DNA of 10,478 bases from Mageeibacillus sp. UBA5747. GTDB taxonomy: Bacteria > Bacillota > Clostridia > Saccharofermentanales > UBA5734. Below, piece after piece: positions 1 to 6,858 of this stretch. The stretch's first letter is position 1. Each line of letters begins with the position of its first letter. The notes under the pieces were generated by a model. That model had not been told where the DNA came from and did no database searches. It worked only from the letters and a program-made list of their open reading frames with translations. A program made the translations under genes and the position numbers. Where the stretch lies: contig DIFN01000037.1 in the NCBI GenBank assembly GCA_002419145.1, positions 1-10,478 of the forward strand. Reading direction: 5' to 3'.

Positions 1-664
1 TGAAACGGCCTGCCGTGTGATTGAAACGGTCCGGCCAGACCTTGTCTTCCGGCACAAAGGGATGCTTGAGCTCGAGAGCAGCACTGACCAGGACTTTGCC
101 GCCGTCGCCTTCAGCGCCGAGCACCGTCGACAAAAGACAGCTTGAGTCACCCGGCTGGGCATGGCTGACAATGGCTGCACTGGCACCATCGCCAAACAGG
201 ACACACGTGGATCGGTCGGAATAGTCAACGATCTTGCTGATGTTTTCCGATGACACGATCAAGATGTTGTTGATGCCAGGTGTCGACAGATAGCGGCCAG
301 CCATGTCCAAGGCATAGACAAATCCGGTGCAGGCAGCATTCATGTCAAAGCAGAAGGCCTTTTTGGCACCGATCTCGTCCTGGATGATGCAGGATGTCGA
401 AGGTGTATAATAATCGGGTGTAATGGTGGTGACCACGATCATGTCGATGTCGAGCGGGTCAAGTCCAGATGCCTCCAGAGCCTTTTTGGCAGCCTGGGCA
501 CCCATGTACCAGGTCGGTTCACCTGAGGACAGGCGGCGCTCAGATATGCCAGTGCGAGAAGTGATCCACTCATCACTGGTCTCGACGATCTCGGTCATCA
601 TCTGGTTGGTAACGACGGTTTCCGGGATGAAACTTCCCGTGCCGATGATTTTCAAGTCAAACAT
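1..664 (-). CDS. fabH: Beta-ketoacyl-ACP synthase III (FabH), 3' end outside window
   Basis: FabH starts fatty-acid synthesis by condensing acetyl-CoA (or a branched acyl-CoA) with malonyl-ACP in the cytoplasm. The visible 221 residues begin MFDLKIIGTGSFIPETVVTN and carry the family signature DEWITSRTGI (residues 31-40). The active-site Cys112 lies in NAACTGF, at the family's usual position, followed by SSENISKIVDYSDRST and FGDGASAA. The catalytic His and Asn lie in the missing C-terminal third, beyond position 1. The start ATG at 664-662 has GGAGG six bases upstream; the ATG five bases further out is in another frame and stops after five codons. The gene diverges from fabD across a spacer holding a FabT-like palindrome. 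Family identification is firm. Whether this copy prefers straight or branched primers cannot be read from this part. Confidence 0.95.
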   Translation of the reverse strand, partial: MFDLKIIGTGSFIPETVVTNQMMTEIVETSDEWITSRTGISERRLSSGEPTWYMGAQAAKKALEASGLDPLDIDMIVVTTITPDYYTPSTSCIIQDEIGAKKAFCFDMNAACTGFVYALDMAGRYLSTPGINNILIVSSENISKIVDYSDRSTCVLFGDGASAAIVSHAQPGDSSCLLSTVLGAEGDGGKVLVSAALELKHPFVPEDKVWPDRFNHTAGRF

Positions 665-728
665 CTCATGCCTCCAAACTTGATTTCAAGGAGCGAATCC
701 GTTATGGTTAAATGGTCTTCATTCGTCT

Positions 729-754
729 ATCAAATATTTTGATAACCAAAATAT
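729..754. promoter_or_regulatory. Candidate FabT-type operator between fabH and fabD
   Basis: A perfect inverted repeat, ATATTTTG (734-741) and CAAAATAT (747-754), is separated by ATAAC. Its core TTTGATAACCAAA differs at two bases from the FabT box core TTTGATTATCAAA known from streptococci and related Firmicutes. A second dyad, ATCAAATATTTTGAT (729-743), overlaps it. FabT is a MarR-family repressor that uses long-chain acyl-ACP as corepressor. TTGATA (739-744) could be a -35 for fabD with a poor -10 such as TATTTT (760-765), so bound protein would cover the promoter. The palindrome is directly visible; assignment to FabT is inferred from similarity and from the two flanking genes. Confidence 0.6.
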
Positions 755-812
755 AGTGCTATTTTAGGCACGCACCCCTGCTCTGTCAAGTTTACCACAA
801 GGAGAGTACCGT

Positions 813-1736
813 ATGATCGCATGCATTTTCGCCGGACAAGGTTCGCAGTCTGTCGGCATGGGCCAAAAGCTGGCCGCCAGCAGTGCCGCCGCCCGCAAAA
901 TCTACGCTGACGCTGCCGAGGTGGCCGGGATTGACCTTCTGAACCTCGATGAAAGCCAGCTGAGCCAGACCCGTTTTGCCCAGCTGGCCATTGTCACTCT
1001 GAGCCTGGCCGCTTTTGCAGCTTTCCGCGAAGCAGGCACGCCTGGGAAGGATCTGGCTTTTGCCGGGTTTTCGCTCGGTGAATACAGCGCCTTAAGTGCG
1101 GCCGGCGTACTGGATACCGCTGCGGTGCTCCGCCTGGTTGAAGAACGATCCCGCCTGATGCAACTAGCCGCCGAGGCCAATCCTGGCTCGATGTATGCCA
1201 TCCTCGGCCTTGACGATGTCAAAGTTGAAGCGATCCTGGCCCAGCCGGAATTTGCCGGCCAGGTCTATCCGGTCAATTACAATTGCCCAGGCCAGCTGGT
1301 GATCGCTGGTGCTGAAGTCGAAACAGCCGCAGCAGCCGATGCCCTCAAGGCAGCCGGTGCCAAACGCGCCCTCAAGCTCAACGTCAATGGCGCCTTCCAC
1401 ACCCGTTTCATGTCTGACGCCGCCCCTGGGCTTGCCACTTATGCCAAAACGCTCGATTTCAACCCGCCCGAGGGGGCGCTTTACTCCAACCGCACAGGCG
1501 CAGCCGTCCCGGCCGGAATCGACTGGCCGGACTACCTGGCTGACCACCTCTGCAACGCCGTCCTCTGGACACGCGAAGTGGAGGCCTTGGCCGCTGCCGG
1601 AACTACTACCTTCATCGAATTCGGACCGGGTAAGGTCCTGTCCGGTCTGGTCAAGAAAATTCTTCCCGGTATCACGATTGCCAATGTCGAGGATCCGGAT
1701 TCCCTCGCTGCCGCTCTGGCCATTCTCAGGGCCTGA
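813..1736 (+). CDS. fabD: Malonyl-CoA:ACP transacylase (FabD)
   Basis: FabD moves the malonyl group from CoA to acyl carrier protein, supplying the extender unit used by FabH and the later condensing enzymes. The 307 residues fit the family length. Visible landmarks are FAGQGSQ (6-12, oxyanion loop), GFSLGEYSAL (85-94) with nucleophile Ser87, RSRLMQ with Arg112 for the malonyl carboxylate, the PVNYNCPGQLVIAG block (153-166), catalytic His196 in NGAFHTRFM, and FGPGKVLSGLVK near the C-terminus. The residue before the nucleophile is Phe where many homologues have His; this position varies among Firmicutes. AAGGAG lies eight bases before the ATG. The gene is divergent from fabH, probably shares its operator, and is followed by its own terminator, so here it is not in the long fab cluster common in Firmicutes. 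Confidence 0.96.
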   Translation: MIACIFAGQGSQSVGMGQKLAASSAAARKIYADAAEVAGIDLLNLDESQLSQTRFAQLAIVTLSLAAFAAFREAGTPGKDLAFAGFSLGEYSALSAAGVLDTAAVLRLVEERSRLMQLAAEANPGSMYAILGLDDVKVEAILAQPEFAGQVYPVNYNCPGQLVIAGAEVETAAAADALKAAGAKRALKLNVNGAFHTRFMSDAAPGLATYAKTLDFNPPEGALYSNRTGAAVPAGIDWPDYLADHLCNAVLWTREVEALAAAGTTTFIEFGPGKVLSGLVKKILPGITIANVEDPDSLAAALAILRA

Positions 1737-1812
1737 CCTGACACAGCCAGCCATTTGTCGACTGTCCAACGCCACCTCCTGAGACTTAAGCCAATACAAT
1801 CCAACACAATCC

Positions 1813-1839
1813 AAAGCCGGGCGATTCTGCCTGGTTTTT
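1813..1839 (+). terminator. Intrinsic terminator after fabD
   Basis: A 10-bp stem (1813-1822 with 1829-1838, two G-T pairs) around a six-base loop has a GC-rich middle and runs into TTTTT at 1835-1839. It lies about 75 bases after the fabD stop and just before the next promoter, so fabD appears to be transcribed alone or as the end of its unit. Confidence 0.7.
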
Positions 1840-1847
1840 GTTATAAT
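1839..1847 (+). promoter_or_regulatory. Extended -10 promoter for the aminopeptidase gene
   Basis: TGTTATAAT is a perfect extended -10 element (TGnTATAAT), with TATAAT at 1842-1847. No good -35 is present because the terminator stem fills that position; extended -10 promoters can work without one. Transcription would start near 1854, giving a leader of about 20 bases with GGAGG before the ATG at 1874. Its TG overlaps the terminator T-tract. Confidence 0.6.
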
Positions 1848-1873
1848 GGAGATTATTTGCGGAGGTCTCTCGC

Positions 1874-2995
1874 ATGCACGATCCACGTTTCGACACCTTG
1901 GCCAGCCTGATGCTCAGCCACTCCCTGAATGTCAAGCCGGGCGATGCCTTCAATATCACTGCCGACATTCAAGCGCTGCCTCTTGTCAAAGCCCTTTTGA
2001 AAAAGGCCAGAGACAAGCACGCCTTTGCCCACGTCGATTTCACAAACCAGGAAATCAGCCGCCTGCAGCTGGGCCTGATCCGGCCGACGGACGACGGAAC
2101 ATCGGAAGCGTTCCTCAAGCGTAAAGCGGCCTGGAATATCGATAAATTCGACACCTTGATGGGAGAGATCGTGATCCGGTCCTATAGCAACGATCAGGAG
2201 CTATCTGCCGTCGACCCAGAGGTGCGACGACTGGATGCCCGGTGTGTCAAGCCCTTCCGTGACCTGGTCATCAACCATCGCCGCTGGGTCTTGTTTGAAT
2301 ATCCGACTCCGGCCCAGGCCCAGCGCGCAGGTCTTTCCTTCGATGACTATTTTGATTTTGTCCTGGCTGTCTCCTGCGTGGATTATTCCAAAATGCAGCG
2401 CGACGTCCAGCCTCTGGCCGGACGCATGAAGCAGGCCGATCGTGTCCACATCAAGGGACCTGGCACCGATTTGCGGTTTTCAGTCAAGGACATTCCTGCC
2501 ATCCCCTGCTGTGGCGAATACAACATCCCCGACGGGGAGTGTTTTACCGCCCCGGTGCGCGATTCCGTCGAAGGATTCATCACGTTCAACGCCCCATCCA
2601 TCTATTGGGGCACCACCTTCTCCAATATCCACTTCGAATTTGAAAAGGGCCGCATTGTCCGGGCCACCGCCGGCGAGCAGACCGACAAATTGAACCAGAT
2701 CCTCGACTCCGATCCAGGGGCGCGCTACATCGGCGAATTCTCCCTCGCCTTCAATCCCTTGATCCAGAATCCCTTTTGCAATACATTATTTGATGAAAAA
2801 ATCGCCGGTTCCTTCCATTTCACCCCCGGTGCCTGCTACGACGAAGCGCCGAACGGCAACGAATCGACTGTCCATTGGGATCTGGTCTGCATCCAGCGGC
2901 CGGATTTCGGAGGTGGTGAGATCTGGTTCGATGACGAGCTGATCCGCAAAGACGGGCTGTTCATCCCTGACGATCTCAAGCCCCTGAATCCCTGA
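1874..2995 (+). CDS. M29-family metallo-aminopeptidase (AmpS/PepS type)
   Basis: Enzymes of peptidase family M29 are cytoplasmic, two-metal aminopeptidases that remove N-terminal residues from small peptides during peptide turnover. The 373 residues match the family's usual length of about 370-410. The conserved C-terminal metal-site motifs are present in order: Glu222 in NIPDGECFTAP, Glu288 in YIGEFSLAFN, His315 in GSFHFTPGACY, and His334 and Asp336 in STVHWDLV. The N-terminal part (1 to about 200) is the less conserved substrate-side domain. No signal peptide or membrane segment is seen. The start ATG has GGAGG eight bases upstream; the longer overlapping frame starting at 1846 is unrelated. 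It has its own promoter and may read through into the two genes that follow, as no clear terminator occurs in the 67-base gap. Confidence 0.9.
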   Translation: MHDPRFDTLASLMLSHSLNVKPGDAFNITADIQALPLVKALLKKARDKHAFAHVDFTNQEISRLQLGLIRPTDDGTSEAFLKRKAAWNIDKFDTLMGEIVIRSYSNDQELSAVDPEVRRLDARCVKPFRDLVINHRRWVLFEYPTPAQAQRAGLSFDDYFDFVLAVSCVDYSKMQRDVQPLAGRMKQADRVHIKGPGTDLRFSVKDIPAIPCCGEYNIPDGECFTAPVRDSVEGFITFNAPSIYWGTTFSNIHFEFEKGRIVRATAGEQTDKLNQILDSDPGARYIGEFSLAFNPLIQNPFCNTLFDEKIAGSFHFTPGACYDEAPNGNESTVHWDLVCIQRPDFGGGEIWFDDELIRKDGLFIPDDLKPLNP

Positions 2996-3062
2996 TCGAG
3001 TGCCAGGGTATCCTGAATCATCACCCGCGATGTTTTTTAGACACAATCCGCCGGAGGAAACC

Positions 3063-4589
3063 ATGATGGTGCTTGCTGCTTTGCCAACGATTCGCCTGGG
3101 TGCGATGGATCTGCCCATCCTGCACGCGATGATCGCCTTTTTCGTCCCCCTGGTGCTGGTTTTGGCCGGGGTTGCTTATGCGGTCATCAATCATCAGACT
3201 AAGCGCCAGTATCACCAGCTGTTTTCCAACCTGGCCGCCAGAGTGCAGGCCATTCCGACCTATGGCCTGGACCAGATCCCTGTTGTGGCAGCCTTGTTCG
3301 CCCAGACAGAACATCCAGCCTTGCAGCGAGCTTTTGAACGGCTGCAACAGGACCAGGATGTTTTGTACCAGCAGCGCTGGCTGCCCGATCCCAGCCGTGA
3401 GCTGGCATTGGAAAAACTAGTCTCCGGCACACGCCTGTCAGCCTTGAAAGTACAGCCAGCCATCACCCTGCTCAGCATCGGCTTGACAGCTGCCCTGATC
3501 GCGCTGATCCTGCGATTCCAATTGCCGATCACCGATCTTGAACTGGCCTCGATCCTGCCCTGGGTACCTGCCTTGACGGGTATTGTCATAGCCGCTCTGC
3601 TGGCGATCCAGTCCTTGGCAACCGAAGCCCTGCTCCGCCAGGATCTTGCAGAGCTGTGCCAAGTCATCGGCCAGCGGGTGCCCGTTTTCGGGCAGCAGAC
3701 CGGGATCGCCCAGCTGATCGAGTCCTTTTTCCATTACGATCATCAGATGGTCCAGTCACTCGACGCATTTAACGCCACGGCATCCCGACTGGCCGAAAGT
3801 GACATGGCCAATGGCATCCGGCGCAGCGTCGAACAAGTTCTATTCGAAACCGTCGCGCCTGCCCTGCGGGATGCCACCACCTTGCAGGAAAACTTGTCCA
3901 AAACCTTGATCGAGCGTCAGGAACAAGGCATGGCCGAGCTAGCCGGTCGCTTTTCCAATGCACTGGCTGCCGACATCACCGCCCACCTCGGTCCTGTCAA
4001 CCGCGAACTCTCCCAGCTGGCCGGAACCATGTCCGACATCAAGAACTACACCGATTTTTCCATCCGCGCCATGGAGACGGTGCGTCAGGAGATGCTGACC
4101 CAGCAAAAAGACATCCGGGCAGCACTCGACGAACTGGTCAGTGCTCGATCCCAGTTCCAGACCAACCTCTCCTCGCTCGATTCGCAAATCGCCCGTTTGT
4201 CCGACACAGCCACCCGCCTCGGTGCGGCATATACCGATCACGAAGCGACGCTGGCCCAGACACTCATTGAAACTAGAAACCAGCTCGAGGCCGACCAGAA
4301 AGTGCTCAATTCGACCTTGCAACGGTCCAGCGAAGCACTGGCCCGGACGCACGATTTGACTTTACACCAGCAGCAGATGGTCCAGCAGCTGATCTCACTC
4401 GACGAGACCCTCAAGGCCAGTCTGACTCAGTTTGCCGCAGAGTCCGAGGACTATGTGACCCGGACCATGGACCAAATGGACCAGGGACTGGCGGATATCG
4501 TTGAACGGCTGGCCTATGCGACCGCTGAAATCCGCGACGCTGTCGAAGCTTTGCCGGCCGTCCTGCGCCAGAACGCCACGTTCCGATGA
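3063..4589 (+). CDS. MotA/TolQ/ZorA-like membrane protein with long helical tail
   Basis: Starting at ATG 3063 (GGAGG five bases upstream) gives 508 residues. An in-frame GTG at 3000 would add 21 residues but has no ribosome site. Residues about 19-42 form a first membrane helix. After a cytoplasmic-looking stretch (about 43-128), two further helices lie at about 131-152 (QPAITLLSIGLTAALIALIL) and 164-186, followed by about 320 residues of polar, alanine/leucine/glutamine-rich helix up to the C-terminus. This topology matches MotA/TolQ/ExbB stator subunits and most closely ZorA of Zorya, which has the same short membrane part and a long intracellular tail. The family's usual glycine-rich GTF-type motif in the second helix is only loosely kept (GLTAAL), so ion flow is uncertain. 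No ZorB/MotB partner with a peptidoglycan-binding domain is nearby. It overlaps the next gene by 4 bp. The fold is likely; the function is not known. Confidence 0.6.
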   Translation: MMVLAALPTIRLGAMDLPILHAMIAFFVPLVLVLAGVAYAVINHQTKRQYHQLFSNLAARVQAIPTYGLDQIPVVAALFAQTEHPALQRAFERLQQDQDVLYQQRWLPDPSRELALEKLVSGTRLSALKVQPAITLLSIGLTAALIALILRFQLPITDLELASILPWVPALTGIVIAALLAIQSLATEALLRQDLAELCQVIGQRVPVFGQQTGIAQLIESFFHYDHQMVQSLDAFNATASRLAESDMANGIRRSVEQVLFETVAPALRDATTLQENLSKTLIERQEQGMAELAGRFSNALAADITAHLGPVNRELSQLAGTMSDIKNYTDFSIRAMETVRQEMLTQQKDIRAALDELVSARSQFQTNLSSLDSQIARLSDTATRLGAAYTDHEATLAQTLIETRNQLEADQKVLNSTLQRSSEALARTHDLTLHQQQMVQQLISLDETLKASLTQFAAESEDYVTRTMDQMDQGLADIVERLAYATAEIRDAVEALPAVLRQNATFR

Positions 4590-5857
4590 GTGGACCAGCT
4601 CGCATCAGCCCTGGCGACAACCGGCGTTTCCAGCTCAAGCCAGGCCACCTGGCGCAAAGCCGCATGAAAATTGCGGCCCGCTTCCCCAGACCTGTTGAAG
4701 CGATCGCAAGCGACCAGCCGGATGAAATCAGCCATTTGCTCGAACTGGTGCAGGAAACCCGAACGACTGCGGAAACCATCAACCTGGCCAAACATCTGCC
4801 AGCCCGGGCTATCCAACTGATTTTCCCCGCCCTGGCCTTGCCTGCAGCGGCTGAGTTGCCTGCCAAAACCATCGACCGCCTGCTCATCATCTTGCGCGAA
4901 CGCGCCTGCCCCTCTCTCTACCCCAAAGCCTGGGTCCTATGGCAGCAACATTTCCCCCACCCTCTGCTCAGCAAAGCTTTAACGGTCCTGTGCGGGATTC
5001 TTCAAATCAAGCAAGCCAGCAGCAAACCCCCCGTCCATGCACACCTGCCTTTGATCACGTCGTTTGTCGAAATCCATGGACCTTCAACCAGCTGGCGCCT
5101 GATTGCAAATCTCGCCCAGAAGCAGTCCAGTCTCCTGGAGGTCATGGCCAGCTGTGCGATCGATCCTGCCTGGCCATTTGGCCGCAGTGTCCTGTCCGAA
5201 GCCTTTCTCACCGGCACGGCGCCTTTGTTTGGTGAAGCGATCGATCATCTGGAATCCATCTTCCAAACAGCCAGCGCGGAAAACCGCGCCCGGATCATGC
5301 ACCATTTTCTCGAGCTGGAAAGCCTGCCTGATACCGTCTTGCAGCGCGCCCATGTCGTTTTCTACCGGACCTGCGGCGAGCCGGGCAGTGCTGCCCCTGT
5401 CTGGCAGATCCTGGGCACGCGCGAACGCAAAGCCTTTGCCAGCTGGATCATACGGGCCAAAATCGGCAGCCATTGCCTCGCCCAGCCAGAAAAAGCCCAC
5501 TTCTATCTGCGTTATGCCAGCCGGATCCGGCGCGTCGAAGCCTGGGACGAGCAGACCCTCCTGATCTACTTCGACGCGTTCGTCATCGCCGACGATAATC
5601 GCTACCCCGACCAAGCCCTGCTTTACTTTGGCAGCGAACCCAACCCCCACCCCGGCGGTCTGGCCAACCCCGATCATTCCCTCAGCCCCGCAAGCCCCGC
5701 CATCGCCCACCGCCGCATGGAAAGCGCCATCCAGCAGGGTGATCTCACCGGCATCATCCAGCTCTTGTTCGATCCCGAGGCCATGAAACAAGCCGGCGTC
5801 CTGCTCGACTATGCCCTGCAGTCAAAAATGGGACGGCGTCCCTTTTTCGGCAAATAA
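4586..5857 (+). CDS. Uncharacterised helical protein, possible EH-signature (ZorC-like)
   Basis: The start ATG overlaps the previous stop (ATGA) and has no clear ribosome site of its own, so translation is probably coupled and the products probably act together in fixed ratio. The 423 residues look soluble and mostly alpha-helical, with no signal peptide, membrane helix or catalytic motif that I recognise. Residues about 281-345 (RKAFASWIIRAKIG, PEKAHFYLRYASRIRR, LLIYFDAFVIADD, then ALLYFG) recall the charged-residue plus FWLRY layout of EH-signature domains such as ZorC. This is pattern memory, not an alignment. A proline/histidine-rich linker at about 351-373 precedes a short C-terminal helical part. 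An alternative is a HEAT-like scaffold tied to the membrane partner. The gene is real, given codon use and coupling; its role is open. Confidence 0.5.
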   Translation: MSGPARISPGDNRRFQLKPGHLAQSRMKIAARFPRPVEAIASDQPDEISHLLELVQETRTTAETINLAKHLPARAIQLIFPALALPAAAELPAKTIDRLLIILRERACPSLYPKAWVLWQQHFPHPLLSKALTVLCGILQIKQASSKPPVHAHLPLITSFVEIHGPSTSWRLIANLAQKQSSLLEVMASCAIDPAWPFGRSVLSEAFLTGTAPLFGEAIDHLESIFQTASAENRARIMHHFLELESLPDTVLQRAHVVFYRTCGEPGSAAPVWQILGTRERKAFASWIIRAKIGSHCLAQPEKAHFYLRYASRIRRVEAWDEQTLLIYFDAFVIADDNRYPDQALLYFGSEPNPHPGGLANPDHSLSPASPAIAHRRMESAIQQGDLTGIIQLLFDPEAMKQAGVLLDYALQSKMGRRPFFGK

Positions 5858-5886
5858 TTGACTTGATCTACTGCTTCCGCTATAAT
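5858..5886 (+). promoter_or_regulatory. Strong sigma-A promoter for tRNA-Ser
   Basis: TTGACT (5858-5863), a 17-base spacer and TATAAT (5881-5886) form a near-consensus promoter. It starts on the base after the stop codon of the upstream gene and ends 13 bases before the tRNA, as expected for a strongly expressed stable RNA. Confidence 0.9.
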
Positions 5887-5899
5887 CCTGCTGTTGTCT

Positions 5900-5989
5900 G
5901 GAGAGATGGCTGAGTGGCCGAAGGCACCGCACTCGAAATGCGGCGTACGAGTGATCGTACCGTGGGTTCAAATCCCACTCTCTCCGCCA
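5900..5989 (+). tRNA. tRNA-Ser(CGA)
   Basis: A 90-base class II tRNA including the encoded CCA. The acceptor stem pairs GGAGAGA (5900-5906) with TCTCTCC (5979-5985), with discriminator G5986. The anticodon stem CCGCA/TGCGG encloses CTCGAAA, giving anticodon CGA, which reads UCG. A long variable arm (CGTACGAGTGATCGTACC region) is typical of serine tRNAs, and the T-loop GTTCAAATC is intact. It has its own promoter and terminator and marks the edge of the accessory region; tRNA 3' ends are common attachment sites for integrating elements. Confidence 0.97.
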
Positions 5990-5991
5990 AT

Positions 5992-6020
5992 AAAAAAAGC
6001 CGCATAGAGCGGCTTTTTTT
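5992..6020 (+). terminator. Intrinsic terminator of tRNA-Ser
   Basis: GCCGC (5999-6003) pairs with GCGGC (6009-6013) around ATAGA, flanked by seven A and seven T that can extend the stem. The T-run at 6014-6020 makes it a strong terminator, which could also work on the opposite strand because of the A-run. Confidence 0.93.
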
Positions 6021-6206
6021 ATTAGTGGAGAGTGTTCTCTCACGCCAAAAGAAAACCGCGGTATTCCTCAGTTTGAGGGATATCTCTTTTTCTTGTGTGG
6101 ATCAATTTTTCGCGATAGCAATATGATAAAAATCAGAAACGGTTCTGCTGTGCATACAAAAAAAAGCAGTAAGCCTTGGCAATAAGTGCATGCACCAATT
6201 TTTATA
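6021..6206. other. AT-rich spacer after tRNA-Ser, no gene seen
   Basis: No convincing coding region lies here. A hairpin at 6062-6082 (TATTCCTCA, loop GTT, TGAGGGATA, one G-T pair) is followed by a T-rich stretch and may be a weak terminator. GTGCATGCAC at 6186-6195 is a 10-bp palindrome of unknown use. Base composition drops sharply relative to the DNA left of the tRNA, consistent with a foreign segment beginning here. Confidence 0.5.
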
Positions 6207-6252
6207 TTTACAAATATACTTAAACTGCATATAATATAAGTATATTTGTAAA
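6207..6252 (+). promoter_or_regulatory. abiE promoter inside a perfect 16-bp inverted repeat (operator)
   Basis: TTTACAAATATACTTA (6207-6222) and its exact reverse complement (6237-6252) are separated by 14 bases. The left arm contains the -35 TTTACA (6207-6212), and TATAAT (6230-6235) sits in the spacer, 17 bases away. The right arm ends where the ribosome site AGGGG starts. AbiEi antitoxins are known to bind inverted repeats in their own promoter and repress it; this layout would let a bound protein block both promoter elements. The dyad and promoter are seen directly; repression by AbiEi is inferred. Confidence 0.85.
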
Positions 6253-6264
6253 GGGGTGATGGTC

Positions 6265-6858
6265 TTGAATTACGCTGAAAAACTTGAAGAACTCATTAAA
6301 AAACAGCACGGTACAGTTTTAAGCGCTGACCTCGATGCCTATGAGATTCCAAGAGTCTATCTCCAGATGATGGTTGCTGAAGGAAAACTGGAAAGAGTTG
6401 ATCGTGGCGTTTATGTGTCAACGAATTCCATTGAAGATGAAATGTTTTCCATGCAAGCGAAGTATCCGAAGTTGATATATTCTCATGAAACAGCGCTCTA
6501 TTTGCATGGTCTTTCGGATCGGACGCCATTCGAGTATACAGCCTCAGTGCCGAGCGGTTACAAAGTGGTTGGATCAGTGGCTGATCGATTCAAAATCTAC
6601 TACATCAAAAAGGAGTTTCATGAGTTGGGTGTAGAAACAGTAAAAAGCTCTCATGGCAATCCGATCAGGACCTACAATGTTGAAAGAACCATCTGTGATT
6701 TGATCAGAAGCCGAAGCCGAATTGACATTCAGATCCTAAATGATGCCTTGAAACGATTTGTAAAACTGAAATCTGCGGATCATTCGCTACTCATGGATTA
6801 TGCTAGGAAACTAAAAATCGAAGCGGTCCTTAAAAGTTACCTGGAGGTGCTGCTATGA
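6265..6858 (+). CDS. abiEi: AbiEi-family antitoxin (type IV toxin-antitoxin)
   Basis: AbiEi is the antitoxin and transcriptional repressor of AbiE systems, which act as toxin-antitoxin and abortive-infection (anti-phage) modules. The protein has an N-terminal winged helix-turn-helix (about 1-60: NYAEKLEELIKKQHGTV, then EIPRVYLQMMVAEGKLERVDRG) and the C-terminal AbiEi domain with YSHETALYLHGLSDRTPFEYT, SVPSGYKV, and YNVERTICDLIRSRSRID. I chose TTG 6265 (197 residues): AGGGG at 6252-6256 is eight bases upstream, and homologues begin with MNY. The in-frame GTG at 6256 lies within the ribosome site. The stop overlaps the toxin start (ATGA, 6855-6858), giving coupled translation. The gene looks intact, while its toxin partner is broken. 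Confidence 0.92.
   Translation: MNYAEKLEELIKKQHGTVLSADLDAYEIPRVYLQMMVAEGKLERVDRGVYVSTNSIEDEMFSMQAKYPKLIYSHETALYLHGLSDRTPFEYTASVPSGYKVVGSVADRFKIYYIKKEFHELGVETVKSSHGNPIRTYNVERTICDLIRSRSRIDIQILNDALKRFVKLKSADHSLLMDYARKLKIEAVLKSYLEVLL

Noticed and set aside
729..754. FapR operator instead of a FabT box
   Set aside because: The FapR consensus contains a TTAGTACCTAGTC-type core, which is absent; the TTTGATAACCAAA core fits FabT much better.
1164..1886. 240-codon minus-strand frame across fabD
   Set aside because: It lies opposite the clear fabD coding sequence, runs into the terminator and promoter region, and shows no recognised family features.
3000..3062. GTG start at 3000 for the MotA/ZorA-like protein
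   Set aside because: No ribosome site precedes it, while ATG 3063 has GGAGG at ideal spacing and places the first membrane helix close to the N-terminus.
5084..5791. 235-codon minus-strand frame opposite the EH-signature-like gene
   Set aside because: A shadow in GC-rich coding DNA; the plus-strand gene is coupled by ATGA to its upstream neighbour and is the better reading.
5822..6043. Minus-strand frame containing REWDLNPRYDHSYAAF and LRPLSHLS
   Set aside because: It is the antisense reading of tRNA-Ser and its terminator, a well-known source of false hypothetical proteins.
6256..6264. GTG or ATG start for AbiEi upstream of TTG 6265
   Set aside because: These codons lie in or too close to the AGGGGTGAT ribosome site; TTG 6265 has correct spacing and matches the MNY beginning of relatives.
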